64,000 nt of DNA from Macrosoma leucophasiata. Lineage: Eukaryota > Arthropoda > Insecta > Lepidoptera > Hedylidae. Positions 1 to 10,460 of the stretch are shown piece by piece. The position numbers and the translations under genes are program-made. The notes beneath the pieces are model-generated. The model made no database searches. It was not told the origin of the DNA and saw only the letters and a list, made by a program, of their open reading frames with translations. The stretch is from NCBI GenBank assembly GCA_036365455.1, contig JAWQUS010000017.1:2852001-2916000 (forward strand), in the 5' to 3' direction. The first letter of the stretch is position 1; the number at the start of each line of letters is the position of its first letter.

Positions 1-76
1 CTATCGTCTTCCGGTCAGGTGGTTATGTACGGTCTTTCGGTAAAGGGGCATTGCAACTTAGGCCTCAGGCAGAGAA
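1..76 (+). mobile_element. SINE-A fragment (window starts inside it)
   Basis: The window opens in the middle of a SINE-A copy: CTATCGTCTTCCGGTCAGG, then a decayed stretch, then CTTAGGCCTCAGGC. The 5' half lies outside the window and the 3' third is missing. Confidence 0.75.
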
Positions 77-654
77 TATGTAATAATACTACGTATAGAA
101 TGGACACTTCGACGTCCCGCCCGATTTCCCTGCCTCACCCAACCTCCTCCCCTCTTATGGGCGACGTTTGGTATTTTCTACGTGCTACGCACACAGGTGC
201 GCGTGTAAATACACGTCACTCATTGATGTCTGTGAAATAGAGACCAAATTAAGTGTTTGTATGGAATTTTGGCGGAGTGTCCGAAATCTTTGTGGTTTTG
301 TCCAGCAGTGGACGTCTTTTGGCTGAAATTATGATGATGATGCTTTACTAACTTACTCATATTGGACTTATTGGACTAATTCTTAACGCATTAGGTTGAG
401 AGTATTTGATATCACATATATCTTGTATATAAATAACTAGCTTAGCCAAGTGTTTCTGCTGACCTTGACTAACTTTATATGAAAATGTCTCTAAGGTATT
501 CTCCATCATAAAATGGCCGAGTGTATAAATGTACTTACATAAAGTCATAACTTCAGTTGCGCCTTTGCTTATTCGAATGGATAAGCTTGCTTGTATATGT
601 GTTGTGTTTTTTCAGTCCCAACCTCAATTGGAACGAAATAAATAAAAAACATTA
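77..654. other. no gene seen; LINE-like tail near 320
   Basis: No convincing frame. Positions 310-342 read CCAGCAGTGGACGTCTTTTG followed by GATGATGATG, a tail arrangement often seen at LINE 3' ends in Lepidoptera. The rest is AT-rich and unassigned. Confidence 0.4.
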
Positions 655-862
655 ATAAATAAATATGCTTAAGCTCACAGTCCCACTATAGGTATAAATT
701 TGTTCTGTGGGTGCTGTTTTACACATACACACCCACCATGACTTACAACATATTATTATTTTTGTAGGCCATTCAAATATTTGTACCGGTACGGGGATCG
801 AACCCATGAGCCTCGGTTAAAACGGTTGTCACACAGCGCTGGACCAAATGGCTCGTCAAATA
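655..862 (-). mobile_element. SINE-B, diverged copy
   Basis: On the minus strand this has a tRNA-like head (box B GGTTCGATCCC at about 796-806, here flanked by GTACCGG) followed by the SINE-B body, which contains ACAAATATTTG and a degraded ACAACGGCACCCACGAC segment. The head has many substitutions, so it is an old copy. Confidence 0.7.
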
Positions 863-1391
863 TTTTAATGAACTTGGACAATCCTTCATTGCGCGTGTCC
901 CAAAACGCACTTGGCCGGTTCCTCCAATGTTATATCAAAACAGAATTGAAAAAAATAAAGTATCAACAACTTGTCAATCAGGGAAATCAGTGCTCGCTGG
1001 AATAATCAGTGAAACTATCAAGAATTGAGCAATATCAAAAACGTACCGTCAATAATCAAGTTCTTTAAATAAGCCAAAAGATCTATCATATAAACCCTCT
1101 TCAGACAGTTATATCCCAGAAATGAGAGCATCTTAAAAACAAAAGCTGTTATAGCAGCAATTTTAATATAAATTAAAGTACATGCGATAATAAATAACAT
1201 CCATGGAGATAAAATTCGCGGCTGCAATGGATGCTCGTACGTTATGGAAGATGTAAGTTGCTAGCTGACTGCCAAAATGTACTGACCTTAATATGAGTAG
1301 GGTTATGTAAGGTATTGATCTGAGTGATATCACCTTTCGTTAATCCGTACAAAGTAAGGGAATCAGGTAGTTTTATGAGAAGTAATACTCG
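863..1391. other. no feature recognised
   Basis: AT-rich sequence. The longest frames are short, have no recognisable motif and show no clear splice context. Confidence 0.4.
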
Positions 1392-2020
1392 TATACAGTG
1401 TTATTTGAAATTAGCGCATCACCTCTTACAGGCAGCCTCTCTTCATCAGAGCCAACAAAATTTTTGTGTTACAACTTTTTAAGACATAGCTTTTTTTTTA
1501 ATTAAAATTTTCTCATCATACATATTATTATATAAAAATCAATTGCTGTTCGTTAGTCTCACTAAAACTCGAGAACGGCTGGACCGATTTGGCTTACTTT
1601 GGTTTTGAATTATTTTTGGAAGGTTTAAAAGATAAAAAAAATATGAAGGAATTGAAGGGAAATAGTAAAAACCACAATCCGTTTCTATCAAACCTTTGAC
1701 ACGTTATTTCATTCTGAGGCAATACCGCCGTCAGCTAGAACTTAATAATTTTTTTGCCTCTAAGCTGGCATTTACTCTTAGCGTAGGTATGCCACGCACC
1801 TTTACTTAGGCAAAATATCGCTACGTGCAACGGGGAGCGGGGTTGTAAGGTGACGCAGTGGCGGCAAAGCTCTTTTGAAGTTTTGAAAACTTTTTGTTTT
1901 TTTTTTTTAGGTCAAATATCAAGATTTGTAAAAAGTCGTATTAGAGAAAATTGTTGTTGGGATTGATCTAGAGAAGCTGTCTGTAAGAGGTGATGCGCTA
2001 ATTTAAAAAAACCCTGTATA
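1392..2020. mobile_element. non-autonomous TIR DNA transposon (about 625 bp)
   Basis: The ends are inverted repeats of about 45 bp. The left end is TACAGTGTTATTTGAAATTA and continues GCGCATCACCTCTTACAG. The right end in reverse is TACAGGGTTTTTTTAAATTA with the same continuation. TA dinucleotides at 1392-1393 and 2019-2020 fit a TA target duplication, as in Tc1/mariner-like elements. There is no transposase frame, and a Helitron-like sequence sits inside it. Confidence 0.7.
1530..1738 (+). mobile_element. Helitron-like element (ATTGCTGTTCG type), nested
   Basis: Begins TATATAAAAATCAATTGCTG and ends GTCAGCTAG, the CTRR-type end of Helitrons. It lies wholly inside the TIR transposon at 1392-2020, so it arrived later. 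A related copy is at 33,323-33,708. Confidence 0.6.
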
Positions 2021-2345
2021 AATAAAATATTCAAAGTATTTTTTGGCCATTGGAATTCTGCCCGAGAATGACAAAGAATGTCTCTCAGCTCTTTGTTATC
2101 GGTTTGTGAAAGAAAAAATGAGATCTTATATAAAACTAAATAATTTCTTCATAAGATTTTGATTACCAATCTATTGTTTTCAGTTTGTAAATAGACACGT
2201 GAATTTCCACTATTCTATTTATTGATGTTTTACAAGATATTCAAGCTACAGTAAGTAAAAAAAATATTTCTGATTTTGAAACAAAAACCAAAGAAAAAAA
2301 AACGCTGGTATTTTTCTCGATTATTTTTTATGTATGTATGTATCT

Positions 2346-2492
2346 TCACGCCAGGTCCGTAAGGGGGTAGGCGGAAAGTGTGGAGCGCCAGATATTCCGG
2401 TCCTGACACACCTCCCGTGCCTCATCTACCTTCATCATTCTCTTCATACACGCACGCCGATTCCTAAGACTTTTGACCCCACCATCAGACAT
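2346..2492 (-). pseudogene. C-terminal tail of an RTE-like LINE ORF
   Basis: The minus-strand frame (49 codons with stop) contains RRACMKRMMKVDEAREV followed by CQDRNIWRST and ends in a TGA just before an ATAC repeat tail (AGATACATACATACATA). The pattern of basic residues, then AREVCxxRxxW, then stop and a microsatellite tail is typical of the last residues of RTE-like LINE ORF2. The rest of the reverse transcriptase is absent. A second copy at 38.2 kb keeps the frame with mostly conservative changes. Confidence 0.6.
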
Positions 2493-2828
2493 AACTCAAC
2501 CTATTTGGTCATGGTAGGTCAGTCTTGGTCTTCCTAGGCCTCTGCAATGTATTATTATTCCTTATTCTTTATGTCTAGTTCTTAATGTCACTATAGTACA
2601 CTCAGATTCCGGGTTCAATCCAAGGATCCGTTAAGTGTTATTGGAATTTTATTATTTGATGGGAGATTTCCTATGCCACCTCCACCTTCGAGTTTGGTAA
2701 TACATGCGGTGATGTCAATAGGCGCCAACCACACCTGTAACAAAACATGGCTAGCAAATCATGGGTGTCTTCATGTATGCATGTATTTGCTACTGCCTTA
2801 CCTTTTCTGGGACTACAAGCGTCAAGTT

Positions 2829-2999
2829 ATTTTTTTATGTTATAGAAGTGGCAAACATGCTTGCAGTTCACATTGATGATAAGTGATGACTGCAGCCTAT
2901 AGACACCCACACAAAGACCAAGGTCAAAATGCAAATGCGTTACCACTCCTGAGGCCTAAGGTGTTATGCCTTTGTGCCGGAAATTACAGGGCCGTACAT
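2829..2999 (-). mobile_element. SINE-A, 5'-truncated
   Basis: The left end is the poly-T complement of the A tail (TTTTTTTATGTTATAGAAG). The copy runs through GCAGCCTATAGACACCCAC and stops at GGGCCGTACAT, so the 5' 100 bp or so are missing. Confidence 0.9.
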
Positions 3000-3503
3000 A
3001 TTATATATTTCAATTAAAGGCGAACTGAGACCCTCTGTAAATTTTTTTTTAACACGAACGAACAAAAACAACAGATCCTACAGTCATTTATTCAGTTAAC
3101 TTTAGAACATAAATTACCTTATCTCAAATAATTGCATGAATTTGCAAACAAAGAACATCTAAACTTCCAAACTTCTCCAACGACCTTTACCAATAATGAA
3201 AGAAAAAAGAAAAAGTAACAAAATATTAAACCCTTGAACACAATTCGCGAGATTAATGACGCAGATTGAGTGTTTGAAAGCGAAAAAGCCCGGAATCCAG
3301 GACAGTCGTAATTTAAGCGACACTGTAAACACATTATTCGGCGCGCCATGCCGTTAGGGGTACTGTACACTGCCGGATACGTATGTCACGGGTGATAGGT
3401 GGTTCAGTGAGTAGCTTCAGTGAGTAGCTAAGGAGTAGTTAACCTTTATATTGTGACTGCCAGTGACGGTATTGTTTGTTATAACGACACAATCATTATT
3501 TTA
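3000..3503. other. no feature recognised
   Basis: AT-rich, with a minus-strand frame of 83 codons (3119-3370) that shows no motif, signal peptide or domain. Probably chance. Confidence 0.4.
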
Positions 3504-3791
3504 GGTTCACGTAACTTCACGCCTGTAATCCCCGAAGGGGTAGGCAGAGGTAAATGCATTCAATCATACATGCAAACACCCACGACTCGCCGGTTACGTT
3601 TTGGCCCATGTAACAGGTGGCGAACCTGTTGCCATCTCCGGGCACATTACCAAACTCCGGGGTACTGGGAAACTTCCAGAAAATGGAAAAATCCCAATAG
3701 GAGCAGAGATAAAGGATTTTAAACCGTTATCTCTGATAGTCCCCGACCCGGGAATCGAACCCAGGACCTCCAGCGTAATAGTAGTGGAGGT
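3504..3791 (-). mobile_element. SINE-C (tRNA-derived), head truncated
   Basis: On the minus strand the B box reads GGGTTCGATTCCCGGGTCGG at about 3747-3766. The body follows, with TTCCCAGTACCCCGGAGTTT and the terminal CTTCACGCCTG segment seen in reverse at the left. The box A part of the tRNA head is missing after GTAATAGTAGTGG. Confidence 0.85.
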
Positions 3792-3978
3792 TCAGTTATT
3801 TTTTATTAAAAACTAGTTATAACAATATCATTTTATCACTTAAAAAACTAAAAATTGGGTCATGGATCCAATTGTGCGTCGTATCGGGTAATATTTTCGT
3901 TGAGCGTTGTAGCGTTGTACTGTAAAATAGCGGTAATACAACCATCATATCGCGCAATGTTTCACAGTCCTTGTTTAT

Positions 3979-4119
3979 CCCATGAAGTGGCAAACATGCA
4001 TACAGTTCACATTGATGGTAAGTAAGTACTGCAGCCTATAAACGTCAAACAACAATAATTATAAATAAACAACCACGTAAAAGTACAGATGATAATGAAG
4101 ATGCGTTGCCACTCCTGAA
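3979..4119 (-). mobile_element. SINE-A, interrupted fragment
   Basis: 3979-4046 matches the 3' third (AAGTGGCAAACATGCATACA). About 50 bp of unrelated AT-rich sequence follows, then AGATGCGTTGCCACTCCTGA at 4099-4119. Confidence 0.6.
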
Positions 4120-4199
4120 TTAAATATAACTACATGCCGTGTTCAGCTTATGTGAGTATGGCCGTTTTCCGTTAGGGGTATTGTACACTGATGGAAACG

Positions 4200-4918
4200 T
4201 ATGTCACTGTTGCAGTGCTAATAATAAAGGGATGTGTGTTTTAATTTATTTATTATTATATTAATTATTCTTTTTATGTACCTATCGCTAAGTACACACG
4301 AACGAAGTCGCGGGAAAACCTAGTTATACCTATATGAATATCACATAAATATACACCTTGTAAAATTTATTTATTTTGTATTTTTTTTCCTTTTTATCAA
4401 AATATCGCATATTGCTCACCAAAATTAAAATCAACGCCATCTATGTTTTTTGTTAATCATCAAAATCTTTGTCAAATAATAATAATAAGGGACGTCCTCC
4501 TCATATTCTGCGTTGTTTTGTAAGAGAAATACCGTCGTAGATACTAAAAGAGAATAATAAAATCGAAATTATCTAATAATGATAGCACACATTTTCCTTT
4601 ACTGCACTAAGTAAACACGCGGGGAATAAGTTAAAGAATAAAAGGATCATGGCAAGATTTCTACAGAAAAAATGAAAAAAAGGTACACGGTAAAACAGCA
4701 TGGAAATATTATCCAGTGAACCTAAACAACATTTCCTGATACTTAAAATATTTTTTACTCTCCGGAATAAAAAGTTTGAAATTGAACTTTAGTATGGAGT
4801 GCTTCTACTGTTGTTAGGAAAGACGATTCTTATTCCGGTGATTTAAAAATAATGTACATACCAGAAAATGTTCTTTAGGTTCCCTAGATAATATTTCTAA
4901 TCCGTTTTACCTTGTACC
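4200..4918. other. no feature recognised
   Basis: AT-rich, no significant frame. AACGAAGTCGCGGGAAAAC near 4300 resembles the GC-rich end of RTE-like repeats but is too short to assign. Confidence 0.35.
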
Positions 4919-5552
4919 TTTTTAGGGTACCGTAGTAAACAAGGAACCCTTATAGTTTCGCCATGTCCGTCTGTCTGTCTGTCTGTCTGTCCATCCGCGG
5001 TTTAGCGCAAAAACTATAAGTACTAGAGACTTGAAATTTGGCACAAGTATACACCTTAATTACGCCAACAAAGTGGTAGAATAAAAACGTGAATAAAAAT
5101 ATTTTTAGGGTAACCTCCCCTACAAGCAACGCGCGGATATTTTTTTTTATTTTCGATTTGTATATAGTGTGGGGTATCGTTGGATAGGTCTTTTAAAAAT
5201 ATTATAGGTGTGTGAATGTCATTTTTCGATTTAGTTAACTGTTCGTGACTTATTAAGCTTTAAAGTGCAAATTTTCGTCAGACTCAAGTGTCCCCCCCCC
5301 TACAGACCCGTTTGGTTGTTCTTAGAAATTCAAACGTTACGGCAATAGTAGCTACATATAACGAAATTAAAAGGAAAACTATCATACCTAAGTTGGCCCT
5401 GCAAGTTTATGAGTTATAGTCGACCAAATGTATTTTAATAGAAAATTTCGAACAACTCATAGAAAACATTATTTTTTTTAATATATCTCTTACTCTGTAA
5501 CTACGGAACCCTACACTGCGCGTGGCCCAACATGCACTTGACCGGTTTTTTC
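4919..5552 (+). mobile_element. element F, full-length copy
   Basis: Starts TTTTTAGGGTACCGTAGT, followed by a GTCTGTCTGTC microsatellite and GTCCATCCGCGGTTTAGCGC. It ends CTACGGAACCCTACACTG then CACTTGACCGGTTTTTT. The subterminal motif AGGGTTCCGTAGT occurs inverted at both ends. The internal frames, including an 83-codon one on the minus strand, are not convincing proteins. The class is unknown; it could be a non-autonomous DNA element or a LINE relative. Confidence 0.7.
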
Positions 5553-5825
5553 TAACTTTTTTTGTACAAATCAATGTATGACACTTGCCATGATTTTTTC
5601 CTCCTTGGATTTCGTGGGAGACATTGCGCGATAGATGCATAAAAAGAATAACAAACATAATAATAAATTAATTAACACATACCTACATTCCTTTATTCTT
5701 AGCACTGCAACAGTGAAATGGTGCTGAGAGTGTAATCACGCGGGGAATGAGCACTCCCCATTACACTCCGCGTCTCATAATGAACTACTCTCGGTGTCGT
5801 GTCAACCATTACACTGATGTCGGAC

Positions 5826-6430
5826 GGAAAGAGCGCGCCAGTACTCGATAAAAATCACCCCTTCATTCATAAATAATACTAGGTTTCTTTCCTTCTTTTT
5901 ATTGTTATTTAGCAGCATATATGGATATCCTTCCCCTATCTGCGGCTCATTTCCTTTCTGGCTGTCAACCATCTCTTCTCCTTGATTTAATTTTAGTAAC
6001 TTCAATCTACTATGTTGCGAAATACAGACAATGTCCACCTGATTCCTTTTCTTACCATGATCTGCTATATATGTCGTACAAGAGCGCGCCAGCGCTCGAA
6101 AATGCCGTTTGGCATTGAAGCCCTTTATCCATAAAATCACCTCTTCCTTTTTTTATGTAGTGGTAGTGGCAAACAAGCATGCAGGTCACATTGATGTTAA
6201 GTGATGACAGCAGCCTATAGACACTCACACAATGACCAGAGGTCAAAATGCAGATGCGTTGCCACTCCTGAGGCCTAAGGTGTTATAACTGTACCAGAAA
6301 TTATTTCCTTCATAAACATAAATAAGACTAGATCTCTTTCCTTCTTTCTTTTTATAGTTATTTAGCAGCAAATATGGATATCCTTCCCCGATCTGCGATT
6401 AATTTTTTTCCCGGCTGTCAACCGTCTCCC
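5826..6430. repeat. direct duplication, second copy split by SINE-A
   Basis: 5826-5985 (GAGCGCGCCAGTACTCG ... TTATTTAGCAGCATATATGG ... GGCTGTCAACCATCTC) recurs at 6078-6430 (GAGCGCGCCAGCGCTCG ... TTATTTAGCAGCAAATATGG ... GGCTGTCAACCGTCTC). The second unit carries the SINE-A at 6147-6305, so the insertion came after the duplication. Confidence 0.75.
6147..6305 (-). mobile_element. SINE-A, truncated, inside a duplicated unit
   Basis: TTTTTTATGTAGTGGTAGTG at the tail end, running to GTACCAGAAATTA. TTCCTT borders both sides and may be a short target duplication. The other unit of the duplication shows the unoccupied site. Confidence 0.85.
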
Positions 6431-6537
6431 ACTGCAATACAATTTTCCACTGATGAACTTTTTTATAGATGCGTACAAGTAAATGTTTACCACAAGAACC
6501 GGTAGCTACTGAGTCAGGTTAAACAGAGATATAATGT

Positions 6538-7150
6538 CCTTTTTAGGGTTCCGTAGTAAACAAGGAACCCTTATAGTTTCGCCATGTCCGTCTGTCTGTC
6601 TGTCTGTCCGTCCGCGGTTTAGCGCAAAAACTATTAGTATTAGAGACTTAAAATTTGGCACAAGTATACACCTTAATTACGCCGACAAAGTGGTAGAATA
6701 AAAATGTGAAAAAAAAATTTTTTTGGGTAACCTCCCCTACTAGTAACGCGCGAATATTTTTTTTTATATTCGATTTTCATATAGTGTGGGGTATTGTTGG
6801 ATAGGTCTTTTAAAAATATTATGGTTGTGCGAACATCATTTTTCGATTTAGTCAACTGTTCGTGACTTATTAAGCTTTAAAGTGCAAATTCCCCCCCCCT
6901 ACAGACGAAACGGTTGTTGTTAGAAATTCAAACGTTACGGCGATAGTAGCTACATATAGCGAAATTAAAAGGAAAACTATCACACCTAAGTTGGCCCTGC
7001 AAGTTTGCGAGTAATAGTCGACCAAATGTATTTTACTAGAAAATTTCGAACAACTCCATAGAAAATATTTATTTATTTTTTTCATTACATCTCTTACTCT
7101 GTAACTACGGAACCCTACAATGCGCGTGGCCCAACATGCACTTGACCCGT
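6538..7150 (+). mobile_element. element F, second copy (part of palindrome arm)
   Basis: Starts CTTTTTAGGGTTCCGTAGT and ends CACTTGACCCGTTTTTATG, directly abutting a SINE-A tail. From 6803 onward it forms the left arm of the large palindrome. Confidence 0.75.
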
Positions 7151-7365
7151 TTTTATGTAATGGAATAGGCAAACAGGCAAGCAGTTCACATTGATGTTAA
7201 GTGATGACTGCAGCCTTTAGACACCCACAAAATGACCAAGGTCAAAATGCAGATGCGTAACTCCTGAGGCCTAAGGTGTTATGCCTGTGCCGGAAATTAC
7301 GGGGCCATACATTACCACCTGACTGGAACACAATAGAGCTGAACACTGCCATTTAGCGGCAAGTA
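7151..7365 (-). mobile_element. SINE-A in left palindrome arm
   Basis: Runs from TTTTATGTAATGGAATAGGC to ATTTAGCGGCAAGTA and lacks the 5' 65 bp or so. It meets the complete copy of the right arm head to head. Confidence 0.9.
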
Positions 7366-7367
7366 TT

Positions 7368-7644
7368 ACTGGTGGTAGAGCTCCAGTGACGGAGCTCGCG
7401 GGCGTAGGCACCACCGCATTACCTAATATACTTGCCGCTAAATGGTAGTGTTCAGCACTATCGTGTTCCGGTCAGGTGGTAATGTACGACCCTGTAATTT
7501 CCGGCACAGGCATAACACCTTAGGCCTCAGGAGTTACGCATCTGCATTTTGACCTTGGTCATTTTGTGGGTGTCTAAAGGCTGCAGTCATCACTTAACAT
7601 CAATGTGAACTGCTTGCCTGTTTGCCTATTCCATTACATAAAAA
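7368..7644 (+). mobile_element. SINE-A, complete, in spacer and right arm
   Basis: ACTGGTGGTAGAGCTCCAGT at the start and CCATTACATAAAA at the end. Its first 61 bp form the palindrome spacer, and the rest belongs to the right arm. Confidence 0.92.
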
Positions 7645-7991
7645 CGGGTCAAGTGCATGTTGGGCCACGCGCATTGTAGGGTTCCGTAGTTACAGAGTAA
7701 GAGATGTAATGAAAAAAATAAATAAATATTTTCTATGGAGTTGTTCGAAATTTTCTAGTAAAATACATTTGGTCGACTATTACTCGCAAACTTGCAGGGC
7801 CAACTTAGGTGTGATAGTTTTCCTTTTAATTTCGCTATATGTAGCTACTATCGCCGTAACGTTTGAATTTCTAACAACAACCGTTTCGTCTGTAGGGGGG
7901 GGGAATTTGCACTTTAAAGCTTAATAAGTCACGAACAGTTGACTAAATCGAAAAATGATGTTCGCACAACCATAATATTTTTAAAAGACCT
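7622..7991 (-). mobile_element. element F, partial inverted copy
   Basis: Reverse copy of the 3' part of the F element at 6538-7150, from CCGTTTTTATG back to AATATTATGGTTGTGCGAAC. It exists because of the palindrome duplication rather than an independent insertion. Confidence 0.85.
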
Positions 7992-7998
7992 GTAATTT

Positions 7999-8163
7999 GA
8001 CCCTGTAATTTCCGGCACAGAGGAAAAACAACTTAGGCCTCAGGAATGGTAACGCATCTGCATTTTGATCTCGGTCCTTGTGTGGGTGTCTATAGGCTGC
8101 AGTCATCACTTAACATCAATGTGAACTGCATGCTTGTTTGCCACTTCCATAACATAAAAAAAA
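7999..8163 (+). mobile_element. SINE-A, 5'-truncated
   Basis: From CCCTGTAATTTCCGGCACAG to CCATAACATAAAAAAAA. It begins just outside the right end of the palindrome, so it may mark the breakpoint. Confidence 0.88.
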
Positions 8164-8443
8164 GTATAATATATCAATTATCCGGTATATTCGATTATGG
8201 TTACAAAGCTTAATAAGTTAAATAACATCCCTAGTATATTGCAAGTTATTTTGGCGAAATGTTAACAGTTACAAAACAATTAGGCTAATTGCCTCAAACA
8301 TTACTGGGCTCTAATTGTTGTTGCTCTCTGAAGCGAACAGTCCCTTAAATATTTGAACAACATCAACATACATAGCAAAATCTGTATTAATTACAATATT
8401 AGCTGGATCCAAAACAGCTTTAAGATTTCCTTAATCTTCTTAA

Positions 8444-8752
8444 CTGCCTCAGTAGCGTAGTGGTAGCAGGCCACTGCCATTACGCTGGAGGTCCTGGGTT
8501 CGATTCCCGGGTCGGGGACTATCAGAGATAACGGTTTAAAAATCCTTTATCTCTGCTTCTATTGGGATTTTTCAATTTTCTGGAAGTTTCCCAGTACCCC
8601 GGTGTTTGGTAATGTGCCCGGAGATGGCAACAGGTTCGCCACCTGTTACATGGGCCTAAAACGTAACCGGCGAGTCGTGGGTGTTTGCATGTATGATTGA
8701 ATGCATGCATTTACCTCTGCCCTTCGGGGATTACAGGCGTGAAGAAGTTACG
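8444..8752 (+). mobile_element. SINE-C, full length with target duplication
   Basis: A complete tRNA-derived SINE of 309 bp. The head CTGCCTCAGTAGCGTAGTGG carries box A (TAGCGTAGTGG). Box B is GGTTCGATTCC at about 8498-8508. The body ends ATTACAGGCGTGAAGAAGTT. It is flanked by a 13-bp direct repeat, TTAATCTTCTTAA, at 8431-8443 and 8753-8765, which shows insertion by target-primed reverse transcription and defines both ends of the family. Confidence 0.95.
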
Positions 8753-8862
8753 TTAATCTTCTTAAAAGGTCTTTTTTAAACCGCCTCAGTAGTCCAGCGT
8801 CATGTCTCGTTGGTCTAGTGGTCGTAGGTAGGGCGGTAGAGTGAGTGGAGTCCAATGTCCGA

Positions 8863-9008
8863 TTATTTTATGTAAGGAAGATGGCAAGCTTGCAGTTCAC
8901 ATTGATGTGATGACTGCAGCCTATAGTCATCTACATAAACACTAGTAGTCAAAATGCAGATGCCTTGCTACCCCTGAGACCTAAGGTGTCTCTGTGATAG
9001 TTATTATG
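8863..9008 (-). mobile_element. SINE-A, diverged fragment
   Basis: GGCAAGCTTGCAGTTCACAT, TGACTGCAGCCTATAG and AAATGCAGATGCCTTGC are recognisable with many changes. The GAGACCTAAGGTGTCTCTGT variant marks an older subfamily also seen at 44.4 kb. Confidence 0.75.
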
Positions 9009-9039
9009 GGACACGGGACATACAATGTGAGGGCATAGG

Positions 9040-9300
9040 TACCTCCGCATCCGTGCTTCGGAGGGCACGTTGAGCCGTCGGTCCCGTTTGCTATTGATAG
9101 ATAGCCGTCGTTAAACCTGGTCGGAGGCCTTATGGGCGGTTTGAAAACATCCAACAGCGGGTTGGCTACTAACCCTTATCTCCACCAACCCGCATTGGAG
9201 CAGCGTGGTGGAGTATGCTCCAGGCCTCCTCCCAAGAAGGGGAGAGACTCGTGCCCAGCAGTGGGACGTATCAAGGATTCCCATTATTATATTATTATTA
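9040..9300 (+). mobile_element. 5S-derived SINE, 5'-truncated
   Basis: Shares the body (GTGCTTCGGAGGGCACGTTG, AGGCCTTATGGGCGGTTTGA, CGTGCCCAGCAGTGGGACGT) and the (ATT)n tail of the copies at 14.3 and 35.0 kb. The 5S-like head is missing. Confidence 0.85.
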
Positions 9301-9311
9301 AAGGTACTTTT

Positions 9312-9605
9312 ACTGGTGGTAGAGCTCCAGTGACGGAGCTCGCGGTCGTAGGCACCACCGCATTACCTAATATACTTGCCGCTAAACGGTAGTGTTCAGC
9401 ACTGTCGTGTTCCGGTCAGGTGGTAATGTACGGCCCTGTAATTCCCAGCACAGAGGCATAACACCTTAGGCCTCAGGAGTGGTAACGCATCTGCATTTTG
9501 ACCTTGGTCTTTGTGTGGGTGTCTATAGGCTGCAGTCATCACTTAACATCAATGTGAACTGCATGCTTGTTTGCCACTTCAATTACATAAAAAAAAAAAA
9601 AAAAA
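9312..9605 (+). mobile_element. SINE-A, full length
   Basis: ACTGGTGGTAGAGCTCCAGT to CAATTACATA followed by 16-17 A. Among the least decayed copies in the window. Confidence 0.95.
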
Positions 9606-9679
9606 GTTACCTCCACAATACTTATTTGATTTGCGCAAAATGGTACCGTTCAGCACTATCGTGTTTCGGTAAAATGTCA

Positions 9680-9905
9680 ATGAATCAGAATCAGAATCAG
9701 AATCTCGTTTATTCATTTAGGGTGACAGGCACCACTTATGACACGTCAAAAACAAACAAAATAAATTAAAGCGAATAACAATTGATATACATGTCAAACA
9801 AGATAAAAAATATATGTAAAGTCAAGAATATCACTAAGATAAAACTAAATGTAATAAACTAATGTAAAAGTATATCAGTAGAATGTCTCTTTTCCCCTTT
9901 ACAAA
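9680..9905 (-). mobile_element. LINE 3' end, (CAGAAT)n tail
   Basis: The left end is an AATCAGAATCAGAATC repeat. The sequence then resembles 51,142-51,360 in the same orientation (AAATTAAAGCGAATAACAA, TATCAGTAGAATGT, CTTTTACAAAC), downstream of the reverse-transcriptase remnant at 51.6 kb. It resumes at 10,511-10,580 after an interrupting LINE. Confidence 0.7.
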
Positions 9906-9922
9906 CTGATAACAAAGAGTAA

Positions 9923-10153
9923 AAGGAAAAGAGAAAGAGTAATTTTAGTTATGCATGTGATGCGCACTGTCTAGCGTTACGTTCATCAAAAAATCTTCTT
10001 TTAAGCACCCCTATTCACACATCTTCTTTCTTTTCACAATCCTTCTCAGTAGAAGCAGTTCGCTTGTGGAATTCTTTGCCTGTGTCAATTAGACAGGCTC
10101 AAACTATTCTAAATTTTAAAAAACTAGTTAAAGAACACTATCTTTCTCTCTAA
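9923..10153 (+). pseudogene. LINE reverse transcriptase C-terminus
   Basis: Open from just after a stop at 9920-9922 to TAA at 10,151. The core reads SSFFSQSFSVEAVRLWNSLP, then VSIRQAQTILNFKKLVKEHY. The VRLWNSLP motif followed by a short helical tail is typical of the last residues of Jockey/CR1-type LINE ORF2. No catalytic part of the polymerase remains because the element is 5'-truncated. The clade assignment is tentative. Confidence 0.7.
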
Positions 10154-10459
10154 ATATGTATTTTACCTCGTATATTCATTTTCTCCTTCCCTTCATAGAT
10201 TTGTTAACTTCCTTTTTCGTTTTTCCCTTCAACCCATCGCTGTCGCTGCACCGTGCTCTGGATGGTCTCTCAAATTAGTTATATGTAATGTTTTCTTTGT
10301 TCTTGTACACCCTACTATTTCTTTCTTTCTATTTGTTTTCCTTATTTATTTAGGTTGTCTGGAAGAAATTGCTCTTTTAGCAATAAGACCGCCATTTGTA
10401 CTGTGCTTCTTTTGTCTTACTACTATGTATTTTACTGACTTGGTGTACAATAAAGAGTA

Positions 10460-10460
10460 A

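Larger units (their letters stand above)
6803..7991. repeat. 1.19-kb near-perfect palindrome
   Basis: Left arm 6803-7365 and right arm 7429-7991 (563 bp each) around a 63-bp spacer. Every position x pairs with 14794-x, so there is no net indel between the arms. The arms give an identical 100-residue open frame (6870-7172 minus, 7622-7924 plus). The mismatches I found lie near the spacer, within the SINE-A portion. Each arm consists of an F-element end plus a SINE-A. Confidence 0.95.

Noticed and set aside
6870..7172. A 100-residue protein found identically at two places (also 7622-7924)
   Set aside because: It is the two arms of the palindrome read on opposite strands. The frame lies across element F and SINE sequence and has no recognisable domain.
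8444..8520. A tRNA gene at the start of SINE-C and SINE-B copies
   Set aside because: Boxes A and B are present but the acceptor strands do not pair properly, and each is joined to a SINE body with target duplications.
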